Part shown: piece by piece, positions 1-6,297 of the stretch
How the letters are laid out: each line of letters begins with the position of its first letter
Numbering within the stretch: the first letter of the stretch is position 1
Origin: an uncultured Clostridia bacterium
Lineage (GTDB): Bacteria; Bacillota; Clostridia; TANB77; CAG-508
Direction of reading: 5' to 3'
Assembly (NCBI GenBank): GCA_947631915.1
Contig: CANRNC010000019.1
Coordinates: forward strand, 1 to 38,061
DNA length: 38,061 bases
Notes under the pieces: model-generated
What the model was told of the DNA's origin: nothing
The model's input: only the letters and a program-made list of their open reading frames with translations
Database searches by the model: none
Made by a program: the position numbers and the translations under genes

Positions 1-120
1 TCCAGCGAAGAGGAATCAAAGCAGGAGGAATCCAGCGAAGAGGAATCAAAGCAGGAAGAGTCTAGCGAAGAGGAATCAAAGCAGGAAGAGTCCAGCGAAG
101 AGGAATCGAAGCAGGAGGAA
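1..120 (+). repeat. Four tandem 30-bp coding repeats
   Basis: Units 1-30, 31-60, 61-90 and 91-120 are near-identical and encode SSEEESKQEE in frame. Differences are synonymous third-base changes (gag/gaa, tct/tcc, tca/tcg). The window starts inside the array, so the true copy number is unknown and an assembly break here is likely. Confidence 0.95.
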
Positions 121-705
121 TCCACAATAAGTTATCAACTGGTTTCAACTAATAATGAGATCCTTACAGCTAGCGTTATTACTACTGAAAGTGAAGATGA
201 TACAATTGTATCTCAAAAACAGAGTAGTAATTATTACAACCCAACGGAGAAAGAAAGAGATTTCCTTTATAAGTTGGTATATGCCGAATCAGGTGGTCAG
301 CCAGCATTTGGTCAGACTTTGGTTGCAAATGCAATCATAAATAGGGCTAGAGATTCAGGCACAAGTATTATTGATGTAGGATGTGCTCCAAATCAATTTT
401 CACCTGTACACAATGGAGTACCATGTGTTTATAGGAATGGAAAATTGGTACCGGTTACAGAAGGCATGTTAAGCGAAGACTTAAAGGCCAATGTGGATAC
501 GGCACTTGAAAAAGACTTTTCTGCAGAGGTGCTGAAAAAGGCAGCGCAAGAAGCTGGAGTCACTGATCCTAAATATTGGGAAAATGGAGTTAAATACTTC
601 TACAACCCAAAGGCATGTGACGCTAAGCAGAATGCAGCCAGGAGCAAGGTAAAAGTAAAATTCCAGTATGGAGACCATACGTTTTATGGATACTGGGATA
701 AGTAA
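1..705 (+). CDS. SleB-like cell-wall hydrolase, 5' end cut by window
   Basis: Open from base 1 in frame 1 to the TAA at 703-705 (234 codons visible); the start lies outside the window. The first 40 residues are four copies of the decapeptide SSEEESKQEE, an acidic low-complexity linker. The C-terminal ~145 residues match the SleB/Hydrolase_2 cell-wall hydrolase fold: YAES (the Glu is the presumed catalytic acid), then GQTLVANAIINRA, then QFSPV and YFYNPKACD. Family knowledge: SleB-type enzymes cleave peptidoglycan glycan strands in spore cortex or cell wall. A close paralogue lies directly downstream at 896-1846, so this is a tandem duplication. Signal or membrane part not visible. The family call is firm; the biological role (cortex, lysis or conjugation) is open. 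Confidence 0.85.
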   Translation, partial: SSEEESKQEESSEEESKQEESSEEESKQEESSEEESKQEESTISYQLVSTNNEILTASVITTESEDDTIVSQKQSSNYYNPTEKERDFLYKLVYAESGGQPAFGQTLVANAIINRARDSGTSIIDVGCAPNQFSPVHNGVPCVYRNGKLVPVTEGMLSEDLKANVDTALEKDFSAEVLKKAAQEAGVTDPKYWENGVKYFYNPKACDAKQNAARSKVKVKFQYGDHTFYGYWDK

Positions 706-711
706 AAAATA

Positions 712-746
712 AACGAGGAACTGTACAATGTACTTTCCTCGTTTTC
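712..746 (+). terminator. Intrinsic terminator of the first hydrolase gene
   Basis: Stem CGAGGAA (714-720) with TTCCTCG (735-741), inner GTAC/GTAC pairing, followed by a T-rich tract. A similar hairpin with the same GTACAATGTAC core ends the paralogue downstream. Confidence 0.8.
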
Positions 747-817
747 TCCTTTCTATGAAGAATTTTACCAATAATAAAAGTTAAAAAATCGCAATTTACA
801 TAATATTATTTAAAGAC

Positions 818-846
818 TTGCAATTTTATGTAAAATATGGTAAAAT
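818..846 (+). promoter_or_regulatory. Promoter with palindromic spacer (copy 1 of 4)
   Basis: -35 TTGCAA (818-823), 17-nt spacer, -10 TAAAAT (841-846). The spacer contains the perfect 14-bp palindrome ATTTTATGTAAAAT (823-836). The same arrangement precedes the genes at 5486-5797 (minus), 10829-11017 and 11296-11616 (minus), so this is probably a shared operator. Confidence 0.75.
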
Positions 847-895
847 TATCAAGCATAATGCAAATAAGCATTTAGCAGAAACGGAGGAAAAAGAA

Positions 896-1846
896 ATGCA
901 AAAACTAGGAAAGACAGAATACCACGGCTGCGAGGTCTGGAAAACTGGAAAAACAAGAAAGGTTAGATACTGGAGTGATGGAAAAGAGATACGGTTAAAG
1001 AAAGGAGCTTCTATTTTAGCAATTATTATTATGGCTACTATGTGCAATGTTAGAATAGAAGATAAATTTATTAAACCAGTTAAAACTCAAACTAAAACCG
1101 AAGTAGAAAAGCCAATAACTTGTTTAACTGATGAAAAGAATGTTGCTGAAGCAAAAAATGAGTCAAAGACTGAAATAAGCGACAAAACTAGCGATGCTGA
1201 AGCGGATGAAATTGGTGATAGTAAATCGCCCGAAGATCTGAAGGTAGTAACAGAAAAAGTATTACAAACTTTAGCAGATTACGAAATCATAAATGTTTCA
1301 ACTATTTCTAAAATTCGTAAAATTGAAGAAGATTGTAAACAGGCACATTATAATTCAGAAAAAGTAATGTATTATATGCCAACTGAAGAAGAAAGAGAAT
1401 TCTTGTATAAGTTGGTATATGCAGAAGCTGGGTATCAATCAGCCTTCGGGCAAACATTAGTAGCGAATGCAATCATAAACCGAGCAATTAATTCAGACCA
1501 GACTATCATACAAGTAGGATGTGCATCAGGTCAGTTTTCACCAGTGAAAAATGGTATACCTTACATCTATAGTCATGGGCAATTAATTCCAGTCACAGAT
1601 GATATGATTAGTGATGAATTAAGGGCAGCCGTGGATGCAGCTTTGAAAGAAGATGTTTCTAAAGAACTCTTAAAGAAAGCTGCTCAAGAAGTAGGAATTT
1701 CTGATCCGAAGTATTGGGAAAATGGAGTTTTGTATTTCTATAATCCCAAGGCTTGTGACCAAAAACAGATTTCAGCAAGGGAACACGTAAAAGTTTCACT
1801 TGAATATGGAGATCATGTATTTTACTCATACTGGGACAAAAACTAG
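896..1846 (+). CDS. SleB-like cell-wall hydrolase, membrane-anchored
   Basis: 316 aa. Start ATG 896 is chosen because GGAGG (882-886) sits at good spacing; the reading frame extends upstream only through the promoter. Residues 1-40 are basic, then a single hydrophobic segment (ASILAIIIMATMCNV) predicts a membrane anchor, followed by a Lys/Glu-rich linker and a C-terminal SleB/Hydrolase_2 domain (YAEAG with the presumed catalytic Glu, GQTLVANAIINRA, QFSPV, YFYNPKACD). It is a paralogue of the gene ending at 705, with the same domain but a different linker. Codon 33 (992-994) is CGG, read in frame. This is the only in-frame CGG I find outside the five frameshift sites, and a +1 shift here would hit TAA at once. 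Codon use looks less AT-biased than in the core genes, suggesting transfer. Confidence 0.85.
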   Translation: MQKLGKTEYHGCEVWKTGKTRKVRYWSDGKEIRLKKGASILAIIIMATMCNVRIEDKFIKPVKTQTKTEVEKPITCLTDEKNVAEAKNESKTEISDKTSDAEADEIGDSKSPEDLKVVTEKVLQTLADYEIINVSTISKIRKIEEDCKQAHYNSEKVMYYMPTEEEREFLYKLVYAEAGYQSAFGQTLVANAIINRAINSDQTIIQVGCASGQFSPVKNGIPYIYSHGQLIPVTDDMISDELRAAVDAALKEDVSKELLKKAAQEVGISDPKYWENGVLYFYNPKACDQKQISAREHVKVSLEYGDHVFYSYWDKN

Positions 1847-1873
1847 GTTGAGTGGAGAAGAGCATTAAAGAAA

Positions 1874-1912
1874 ACAAGGATAGTACAATGTACTGTCCTT
1901 GTCTTCTTTTTT
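1874..1912 (+). terminator. Intrinsic terminator of second hydrolase gene
   Basis: ACAAGGA (1874-1880) pairs with TCCTTGT (1896-1902) around GTACAATGTAC, followed by a TCTTCTTTTTT tract. It is the twin of the hairpin at 712-746. Confidence 0.8.
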
Positions 1913-1944
1913 GTACATAAATAAAAAATCATTAAATTTTAGTA

Positions 1945-1974
1945 TTGACAAATAGCAAGTAAATATGTTATTAT
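1945..1974 (+). promoter_or_regulatory. Promoter of tRNA-Leu
   Basis: TTGACA (1945-1950), 18-nt spacer, TATTAT (1969-1974), about 40 nt before the tRNA 5' end. Confidence 0.6.
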
Positions 1975-2014
1975 TATTAAGCATTTAAGGAATAGCATAT
2001 AAAAGTATTAAAAT

Positions 2015-2097
2015 GCGGATGTGGCGGAACTGGCAGACGCGCTGGTCTTAGGAACCAGTACTTCGGTGTGGGGGTTCAAGTCCCTTCATCCGCACCA
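2015..2097 (+). tRNA. tRNA-Leu (anticodon TAG)
   Basis: Class II tRNA with acceptor GCGGATG paired to CATCCGC, a long variable arm (ACTTCGGTGT region), T loop GTTCAAG, and an encoded CCA at 2095-2097. The anticodon stem CTGGT/ACCAG holds the loop CTTAGGA, giving TAG. It marks the left border of an accessory gene island whose right border is tRNA-Thr. Confidence 0.95.
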
Positions 2098-2101
2098 GTC
2101 T

Positions 2102-2147
2102 GGATGTTTTTATAGGATTTAATGTTCTATAAAGACATCTTTTTTTA
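2102..2147 (+). terminator. Terminator after tRNA-Leu
   Basis: Long imperfect stem (2102-2115 with 2127-2140; core TATAG/CTATA and GATGT/ACATC) followed by TTTTTTT. Confidence 0.75.
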
Positions 2148-2154
2148 TATAAAG

Positions 2155-2340
2155 TTTACATATAGGGAGTGCCGTGGCTTTTGCTTACGCTTCGCCACTA
2201 TCTCTTATATATTGATTTTAATTATATATAATGCCTTACAGCAATTAAAATTTAGTTTGTCATCTTTCAAATTAAAGCTATTGTGAAATCTTATAAAATT
2301 TAGTATAATTATCAATATAAGTAGTAATTTGTTTTAATAA
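2155..2340 (+). repeat. Intergenic repeat A, copy 1, carrying a promoter
   Basis: This ~185-nt stretch closely matches 4716-4900. Shared landmarks are CATATAGGGAGTG, TTTTGCTTA, CAGCAATTAAAATTTAGTTT and ATAATTATCAATATAA. It includes a small hairpin (GTGGC/GCCAC around the TTTTGCTTAC loop) and ends in a promoter, TTGTGA (2281-2286)-17-TATAAT (2304-2309). It precedes a broken small gene and then ridA. A third, short copy of its tail lies at 8788-8814. Confidence 0.75.
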
Positions 2341-2365
2341 TCAAAACTGATAGGAGTAATATATA

Positions 2366-2506
2366 ATGGCACAACTATTTTTATTAGACACGAACAAACA
2401 GATATCACTTATATTTAGTGGCTTACCAGTAGAATATACTTACTTTTTATAAAAAAGACTCAAAACTGGAGAAATATATTTAGTTGATGGTGGTAAAAGT
2501 ATTTAA
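2366..2506 (+). pseudogene. Small gene interrupted by an in-frame TAA
   Basis: ATG 2366 follows a GGAG motif and reads 28 codons (MAQLFLLDTNK...) to TAA at 2450-2452. The same frame then stays open for 17 further protein-like codons (KRLKTGEIYLVDGGKSI) to TAA at 2504. The simplest reading is a ~46-codon gene broken by one nonsense change such as CAA to TAA. I do not recognise the protein. It sits directly behind repeat A, like other broken genes in this island. A true 28-aa product cannot be excluded. Confidence 0.45.
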
Positions 2507-2527
2507 AATTAGAAAGGAAGATTTGAT

Positions 2528-2926
2528 ATGAAAATTGAAAATATTAAACCAGAGGGATATGTAATGAAAGGTGTTTATACACCAGCTAAAAAGATTGATT
2601 TAGGAGATTCATATTTAATATTTGTATCAGGAGTTCAAGCACCTGCTGGAGAAGTTAATGAAGTTGTAACAGAAGATATTGCAGAACAAACTAAATTGAT
2701 TTTTGAAGAAATAAGTGATATTTTAAAACAGGCAGGAGCAACATTAGACAATGTTGTAAAAGCAGTTATTTATTTAAAAGATATAGAAGATTTTAAAATT
2801 GTATCTCCAATAAGGGCTGAATATTTTAAAAATTCAATGCCAGTTTCTACAATGGTTGAAGTTGGTGGATTTGTTAGAAAAGGTTCAAAAATTGAAATAG
2901 AAGTAACAGCTATTTTAGAAAAATAA
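2528..2926 (+). CDS. RidA/YjgF-family protein lacking the usual catalytic Arg
   Basis: 132 aa, the usual family length, with RBS AAAGGAAG before ATG 2528. The fold signature is clear: IFVSGVQAP (31-39), then DILKQAGATLDNVVKAVIYL, YFKNSMP (99-105) and IEIEVTAIL at the C-terminus. In archetypal RidA an Arg in the PARS motif binds the substrate carboxylate and is needed to hydrolyse reactive enamines/imines. Here the matching stretch is P-V-S-T (105-108), with Ser107 where Arg is expected. It is therefore probably not a classical imine deaminase but a Rid-superfamily member of unknown substrate. It lies 16 nt before the phosphatase gene, probably co-transcribed from the repeat-A promoter. Confidence 0.85.
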   Translation: MKIENIKPEGYVMKGVYTPAKKIDLGDSYLIFVSGVQAPAGEVNEVVTEDIAEQTKLIFEEISDILKQAGATLDNVVKAVIYLKDIEDFKIVSPIRAEYFKNSMPVSTMVEVGGFVRKGSKIEIEVTAILEK

Positions 2927-2942
2927 AGTAAAGGTGAAACAA

Positions 2943-3476
2943 ATGAATTTATATATAGTTAGACATGGTCAAACAGATGGAAATGTAAATAAGATAATGG
3001 ATGGAATTAGAGATATTGATTTAAATGAAAATGGAATAGAACAAGCAAAAACAACAAGAGATAATTTAAAAGATATTAAGTTTGATTTAGTTATATGTTC
3101 GCCACTTTCAAGAACAAAACATACTATGGAAATAATCAATATAAATAATTATCCAGTAATATACGACGATAGAATAAAAGAAAGAGATTGCGGAGAATTT
3201 ACAGGAAAAGGTTTTGAAAGTTTAGACAGAGATTTATATTGGAATTATTATGATACAACTAAGTATGAAAAGGCTGAAAGTATAGAACATTTATTTAATA
3301 GAGTTTATGATTTTTTAAATGAGATAAAAGAAAAATATAATAATAAAACTATACTACTTGTAACTCACGAAGGAATAACGAAAACAATAAATTGTTATTT
3401 TAATGGAGTGCCAAAAGATGGTAATTTACAAACATTAGGATTAAAAAATTGTGAAGTAGCAAAATATAAATTATAG
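2943..3476 (+). CDS. Histidine phosphatase family protein (phosphoglycerate mutase-like)
   Basis: 177 aa. ATG 2943 is preferred, with AAAGG nearby; an in-frame GTG at 2934 is the alternative. The phosphohistidine motif VRHGQTDGN is at residues 5-13 (His7 is the nucleophile), CSPLSRTKHT supplies a second Arg, and VTHEG supplies the second catalytic His. The proton-donor region is ERDCGEF. Family knowledge: such broad cofactor-independent enzymes dephosphorylate sugars or small metabolites; the substrate cannot be inferred. It probably forms a two-gene unit with the upstream ridA-like gene. Confidence 0.85.
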   Translation: MNLYIVRHGQTDGNVNKIMDGIRDIDLNENGIEQAKTTRDNLKDIKFDLVICSPLSRTKHTMEIININNYPVIYDDRIKERDCGEFTGKGFESLDRDLYWNYYDTTKYEKAESIEHLFNRVYDFLNEIKEKYNNKTILLVTHEGITKTINCYFNGVPKDGNLQTLGLKNCEVAKYKL

Positions 3477-3522
3477 ATGAAATAAATATTTGTACATTTG
3501 CAAAAATAAAGGATAATTCATA

Positions 3523-3636
3523 ATGGATATTAAATTTGAAGTTGAAGGATATAAATTTAATGTAAGAAGTTCTTGTATTATTAAAAACAAAGAACATAGC
3601 AAAGTTCTTTTAACGTTTAATTGGTATTTATTATAA
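3523..3636 (+). pseudogene. Truncated NUDIX-like N-terminus
   Basis: ATG 3523 after AAAGGA reads 37 codons (MDIKFEVEGYKFNVRSS...KVLLTFN...) to TAA 3634-3636. The FNVRSSCIIKN...KVLL pattern resembles the first strands of NUDIX hydrolases (FNYRaaaii...vLL), but the NUDIX box is absent. Immediately after comes intergenic repeat B, so the gene seems to have been cut off by the repeat. The family assignment rests on a short pattern only. Confidence 0.4.
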
Positions 3637-3667
3637 AAATGTGTTAATGTAGATTGTGATTAAACAA

Positions 3668-3763
3668 ATTACAATTTTTCGATATAAATATACTTGTTTG
3701 TGTACCGTGTAACTATTGATTTTTTAACTTTTCTTAAAAAATCCTATAAGAACACTCTGACCA
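3668..3763 (+). repeat. Intergenic repeat B, copy 1
   Basis: Shared with 5195-5290 and, more weakly, 10699-10760. Common elements are ACAATTTTTC, ATAAATATACTT, GTGTACCGTGTAA, a perfect hairpin GATTTTTTAA/TTAAAAAATC (3718-3727 with 3734-3743), and CCTATAAGAACACTC. All three copies lie just 3' of a gene or gene stub, so it may act as a transcript end or as a recombination site. Confidence 0.7.
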
Positions 3764-3925
3764 ACGACGTATCTGTTCGAATTAATGGACAGATACATAC
3801 AAATACCATTCTGAAAAGGAATGGTATTTTTTATTTTCAGTATGTATTACATCATCCCCCGAGTTTTGTGTCGTTGGTCAAAACTCATAGGGGGTTAGGA
3901 CTTATGGCAAAGCCGAAGTCTTTTA
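3759..3925 (+). other. Highly structured intergenic element with predicted pseudoknot
   Basis: Three nested hairpins follow one another: GTATCTGT/ACAGATAC (3769-3796), AATACCATT/AATGGTATT followed by a T-run (3802-3833), and a long stem CCCCC-GAGTTTTG/CAAAACTC-GGGGG (3856-3894). The loop of the third contains GTCGTTGGT (3870-3878), which is complementary to ACCAACGAC (3760-3768) just before the first hairpin, so a 9-bp long-range pairing is possible. A conserved tail, GGGTTAGGACTTATGGC, follows; it recurs as GGGTTAGGATTTATGGC at 7697-7713. The first hairpin recurs at 6180-6211. It could be a structured RNA, a MITE-like remnant with short inverted ends, or a recombination site. No transposase is seen. 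The stretch 3477-4092 otherwise holds only a gene stub and repeat B. Confidence 0.5.
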
Positions 3926-4092
3926 AAATTATCACAAACTAAAATAGAAAAATGAAAGAAATAAAAAAGCCTACTTGTATTGAAAAATCAAGTGAAATGT
4001 GATAAAATATTCACATAAATTAATTATCTTGCTAATAAGCAAGTTTTGAATATACTAACTTTTAACAATAATTATTGTAAGGGGGAAGATTT

Positions 4093-4347
4093 ATGCAAAA
4101 GGTTTTGAGTTTATTGCTTGTTCTCTTTATGGTTGTATGTTTAATCTTTTGGGGTTTAAGTCATGCACCATCTAAAAGAAATAAAACCAAAAAGAAAGCA
4201 ACAATGCGAAAATGGAGTACAATATTTGTTATAGTAACATTCGTAATTGGTCTTTTATTGGTGTCACAACCTATAACAGCATTTAAAATAACATTAGTAT
4301 TTGTATTATTAGATGTGGCTTTTAGCAGAATTATAGATAACCTTTGA
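4093..4347 (+). CDS. Small membrane protein, unknown function
   Basis: 84 aa, with RBS AAGGGGGAAG before ATG 4093. An N-terminal hydrophobic segment (~5-25), a very basic loop (SKRNKTKKKATMRKW, ~28-42), then two hydrophobic stretches (~44-60 and ~64-80) predict two to three membrane helices. I recognise no family. It stands alone, followed at once by a strong terminator, in the repeat-rich accessory island. Confidence 0.7.
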   Translation: MQKVLSLLLVLFMVVCLIFWGLSHAPSKRNKTKKKATMRKWSTIFVIVTFVIGLLLVSQPITAFKITLVFVLLDVAFSRIIDNL

Positions 4348-4396
4348 TTGGAAAAACCTACACAGACTATTCATAGTCTGTGTAGGTTTTTCCAAT
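4347..4396 (+). terminator. Strong 23-bp hairpin terminator
   Basis: A perfect 23-bp inverted repeat with the 4-nt loop TTCA begins at the last base of the stop codon. The A-rich left arm and T-rich right arm (TTTTTCC) suggest it can act in either direction. Confidence 0.75.
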
Positions 4397-4542
4397 AATG
4401 TCTTACATATCTATTTTGTGAGAGATTATTAAACATAATATTTTAAAATTTTTATAGTAGAATACTATTGCAATTTACTAAAGTATGATATTTTTTAATA
4501 AATTGATTTATTTTTATATAAATCGTCAAGATAGCCGAAGTA

Positions 4543-4617
4543 GAGTTGTAAATATCTACGTCAATGGTACCAGTTTGAGTGTTCTTATATGATTTAAAGC
4601 CTATAAGAACACTTTTT
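4543..4617 (+). repeat. Intergenic repeat C, copy 1, with terminator-like hairpin
   Basis: TATCTACGTCAATGG (4552-4566) recurs at 6155-6169. It is followed by hairpin AGTGTTCTTATA/TATAAGAACACT (4578-4589 with 4602-4612) and a T-run. TATAAGAACACTC is also a landmark of repeat B (3745-3757), here present in both orientations. The 568-nt gap 4348-4915 otherwise holds repeat A copy 2 and no gene I can support. Confidence 0.55.
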
Positions 4618-4715
4618 ATTATACTAATAATTTTGTCTTAAGTATTTTACAGCTATACTTTTTACTATATTTCTTGATATATCTACAATATATAGATTTT
4701 CCTATATAAAGTTAC

Positions 4716-4900
4716 TCCCGTATTACATATAGGGAGTGTCGTGATTTTTGCTTATTCTTTGCCACTCTCTCATATGTATTGATTTTTATTATATATAATG
4801 TTTTACAGCAATTAAAATTTAGTTTGACATTTTTCAAATTAAAACTATTGAAAAATCTTATAAAATTTAATATAATTATCAATATAAATAGTAAGTTATA
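4716..4900 (+). repeat. Intergenic repeat A, copy 2, carrying a promoter
   Basis: Near-identical to 2155-2340, with an extra CTCCC/GGGAG pairing at its 5' end. It ends in promoter TTGAAA (4848-4853)-17-TATAAT (4871-4876), 40 nt before the Cys-rich gene. Repeat A therefore seems to be a mobile or duplicated promoter module. Confidence 0.75.
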
Positions 4901-4915
4901 GTGTAGGAGGTTAAG

Positions 4916-5131
4916 ATGAAAAGCAAAAAGATTAAAGCACTTGAAGGTGCCAATATGGATATTGATTTAGTTAGTGAAAGTGTTGATTGGAAACAAACTA
5001 GTTGTCCATGGAATGAAATTGAGAATACAAAAGAGCACAAATGTGCTGTAAAAGATACTTCTGTTTGTAAATATTTTTGTGGAATTAAATATCCAGATAC
5101 TGTTCTTTGCAGTTACCCATATGAAACTTAG
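4916..5131 (+). CDS. Small cysteine-rich protein, unknown function
   Basis: 71 aa, with RBS TAGGAGG before ATG 4916. Cys residues fall in CPW, KCAV, VCKYFCG and LCSYP, a pattern suited to a Zn site or disulfides. There is no signal peptide, so a cytoplasmic Zn-binding role is more likely than secretion. Transcribed from the promoter at the end of repeat A. No family recognised. Confidence 0.7.
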   Translation: MKSKKIKALEGANMDIDLVSESVDWKQTSCPWNEIENTKEHKCAVKDTSVCKYFCGIKYPDTVLCSYPYET

Positions 5132-5194
5132 ATGTATTAAGTGAATATGAATAGATAGGAAAATGAAATAATTAAATTATAAGTAAGAGGCAAC

Positions 5195-5290
5195 TTACAA
5201 TTTTTCCATAAATATACTTTTGGGTGCACTGTGTAATTATAGATTTTTTAACTTTTTTAAAAAAGTCCTATAAAAACACTCCGACCAATG
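5195..5290 (+). repeat. Intergenic repeat B, copy 2
   Basis: Matches 3668-3763: ACAATTTTTC, ATAAATATACTT, GTGCACTGTGTAATTAT, hairpin GATTTTTTAA/TTAAAAAAGTC, CCTATAAAAACACTC and GACCAATG. It follows the Cys-rich gene. A small hairpin (TGCTAT/ATAGCA, 5301-5316) with a T-run comes next. The 354-nt gap 5132-5485 holds only this repeat and the terminator at its right end. Confidence 0.7.
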
Positions 5291-5440
5291 CTTTGAAAAA
5301 CTGCTATAAATAGCATTTTTTTTATATCTAAAATTGAGCATACACGCTCTGTACACACTTTGTAAAAAATATAAGGCTTGATATTTGAATAAAAACAATT
5401 AAGAGTTAGTTTACTAATGTTTTTTATAGTGATAAATAAA

Positions 5441-5480
5441 AAAGGAACCTCTTTCTCATAGAGAAAGAGGTTCCTTTTTA
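5441..5480. terminator. Bidirectional terminator
   Basis: Perfect 17-bp stem (5441-5457 with 5461-5477; AAAGGAACCTCTTTCTC) with loop ATA, and A/T runs on both sides. It ends the minus-strand gene at 5486-5797. Confidence 0.8.
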
Positions 5481-5485
5481 GGAAA

Positions 5486-5797
5486 CTACTTTTTTTCATT
5501 ACTTTCATTCGCATCTTTTTTCATAATTTGTACTTTGATACGATCTAATATCAGAGAGAATAGTCCAATCAAAGCGTTTATTCCAAAGATTACAGTAATA
5601 GCAATCCAGTCTTTATAACTCTGATTAGCAATCATTTTACTCATATATATTATAATTCCCAGTACAAACAGAATTATAGATGAAATAGTATATAATGCCA
5701 AATGTTGTACTGTATCCTTTCTCATATACATAAGTACAGAAATAAAGTAGAAAATGAAAGTTAAGATGGTAATAATTGTTAAAAAAATATTTCCCAT
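5486..5797 (-). CDS. Small membrane protein under the palindrome promoter
   Basis: 103 aa, ATG at 5797 preceded on the minus strand by AAAGGAGG. Three or so hydrophobic helices (about 3-24, 32-52, 64-85) are followed by a charged, hydrophilic tail (KKDANESNEKK) predicted to be cytoplasmic. No family recognised. Less AT-biased than its neighbours. It shares its promoter architecture with the hydrolase at 896 and the orphan genes at 10829 and 11616, which suggests co-regulation. Confidence 0.7.
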   Translation of the reverse strand: MGNIFLTIITILTFIFYFISVLMYMRKDTVQHLALYTISSIILFVLGIIIYMSKMIANQSYKDWIAITVIFGINALIGLFSLILDRIKVQIMKKDANESNEKK

Positions 5798-5920
5798 GAT
5801 AATACCTCCTTTTTATAGGTGTTTACTTGTTATCTATGTTAAACCAAAAAGTCAGAGGAAAATCCCTCTCACAAATCAGTAAGAATAGGGAATCAGGTAC
5901 ACAGGACGTACCTATATCAC
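5798..5920 (-). promoter_or_regulatory. Structured ~120-nt 5' leader
   Basis: Between the promoter at 5926-5954 and the start codon at 5797 the minus strand contains hairpin AGGTAC/GTACCT (5897-5915) and hairpin AGAGGGA/TCCTCT (5853-5869). These may be attenuation or translation-control structures. No known riboswitch recognised. Confidence 0.4.
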
Positions 5921-5925
5921 TTTAT

Positions 5926-5954
5926 AATATACACTATTTTACATAAAAATGCAA
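5926..5954 (-). promoter_or_regulatory. Promoter with palindromic spacer (copy 2 of 4)
   Basis: Minus strand: -35 TTGCAT (5954-5949), 17-nt spacer with TTTTTATGTAAAAT, -10 TATATT (5931-5926). The palindrome has one mismatch. Confidence 0.7.
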
Positions 5955-6083
5955 ATATCAGTTCATCTACAAATATATACGCTTGATACAAAATCATTCA
6001 GCAAAAGGAATGAAAAAGCCAATTTACATTGAAAAATAGGGGAAGATATGAAAAATATAGATATACTTTATTGGGGGGATACT

Positions 6084-6143
6084 ATGAACTCTATTAAATC
6101 ACAGGCAGAAGAAATTGTGTATAAAGATTTGATTTATGTTTAA
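6084..6143 (+). pseudogene. 19-codon gene stub
   Basis: ATG 6084 after the strong Shine-Dalgarno TTGGGGGGAT reads MNSIKSQAEEIVYKDLIYV, then TAA at 6141. Repeat C begins three bases later. As with the NUDIX-like stub, a gene start appears cut off by an intergenic repeat. A genuine micropeptide is possible. Confidence 0.3.
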
Positions 6144-6145
6144 AA

Positions 6146-6211
6146 AGTTGTAGATATCTACGTCAATGGCATCAATCACGTATCTGTTCGAACTGATGGT
6201 CAGATACATAC
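6146..6211 (+). repeat. Intergenic repeat C, copy 2
   Basis: Contains the palindrome GTAGATATCTAC (6149-6160), ACGTCAATGG as at 4557-4566, and hairpin GTATCTG/CAGATAC (6180-6208), which matches the first hairpin of the element at 3769-3796. The gap 5798-6297 holds this repeat, the stub and the minus-strand leader and promoter. Confidence 0.6.
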
Positions 6212-6297
6212 TTTATGATATATAATTTATTTATTGTTGAGTAAATAATACTTTTATGATATAGTAATCATAAATAATTAAAGATGGAGATAGAAAG

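Noticed and set aside
1-120. CRISPR array
   Set aside because: The 30-bp units are directly contiguous, without spacers, and encode an in-frame decapeptide.
3759-3925. Group I or II intron core, or integron attC site
   Set aside because: None of the intron landmarks (domain V, P7) and no attC R/L core boxes are seen, and there is no integrase or reverse transcriptase in the window.
3694-3942. 82-codon open frame on the plus strand
   Set aside because: It runs straight through repeat B and the hairpin-rich element, has no ribosome binding site, and its sequence is explained by inverted repeats.
2155-4900. Repeat A as an insertion sequence or known riboswitch
   Set aside because: No transposase or clear terminal inverted repeats, and no riboswitch consensus I recognise; it is described only as a promoter-bearing repeat.
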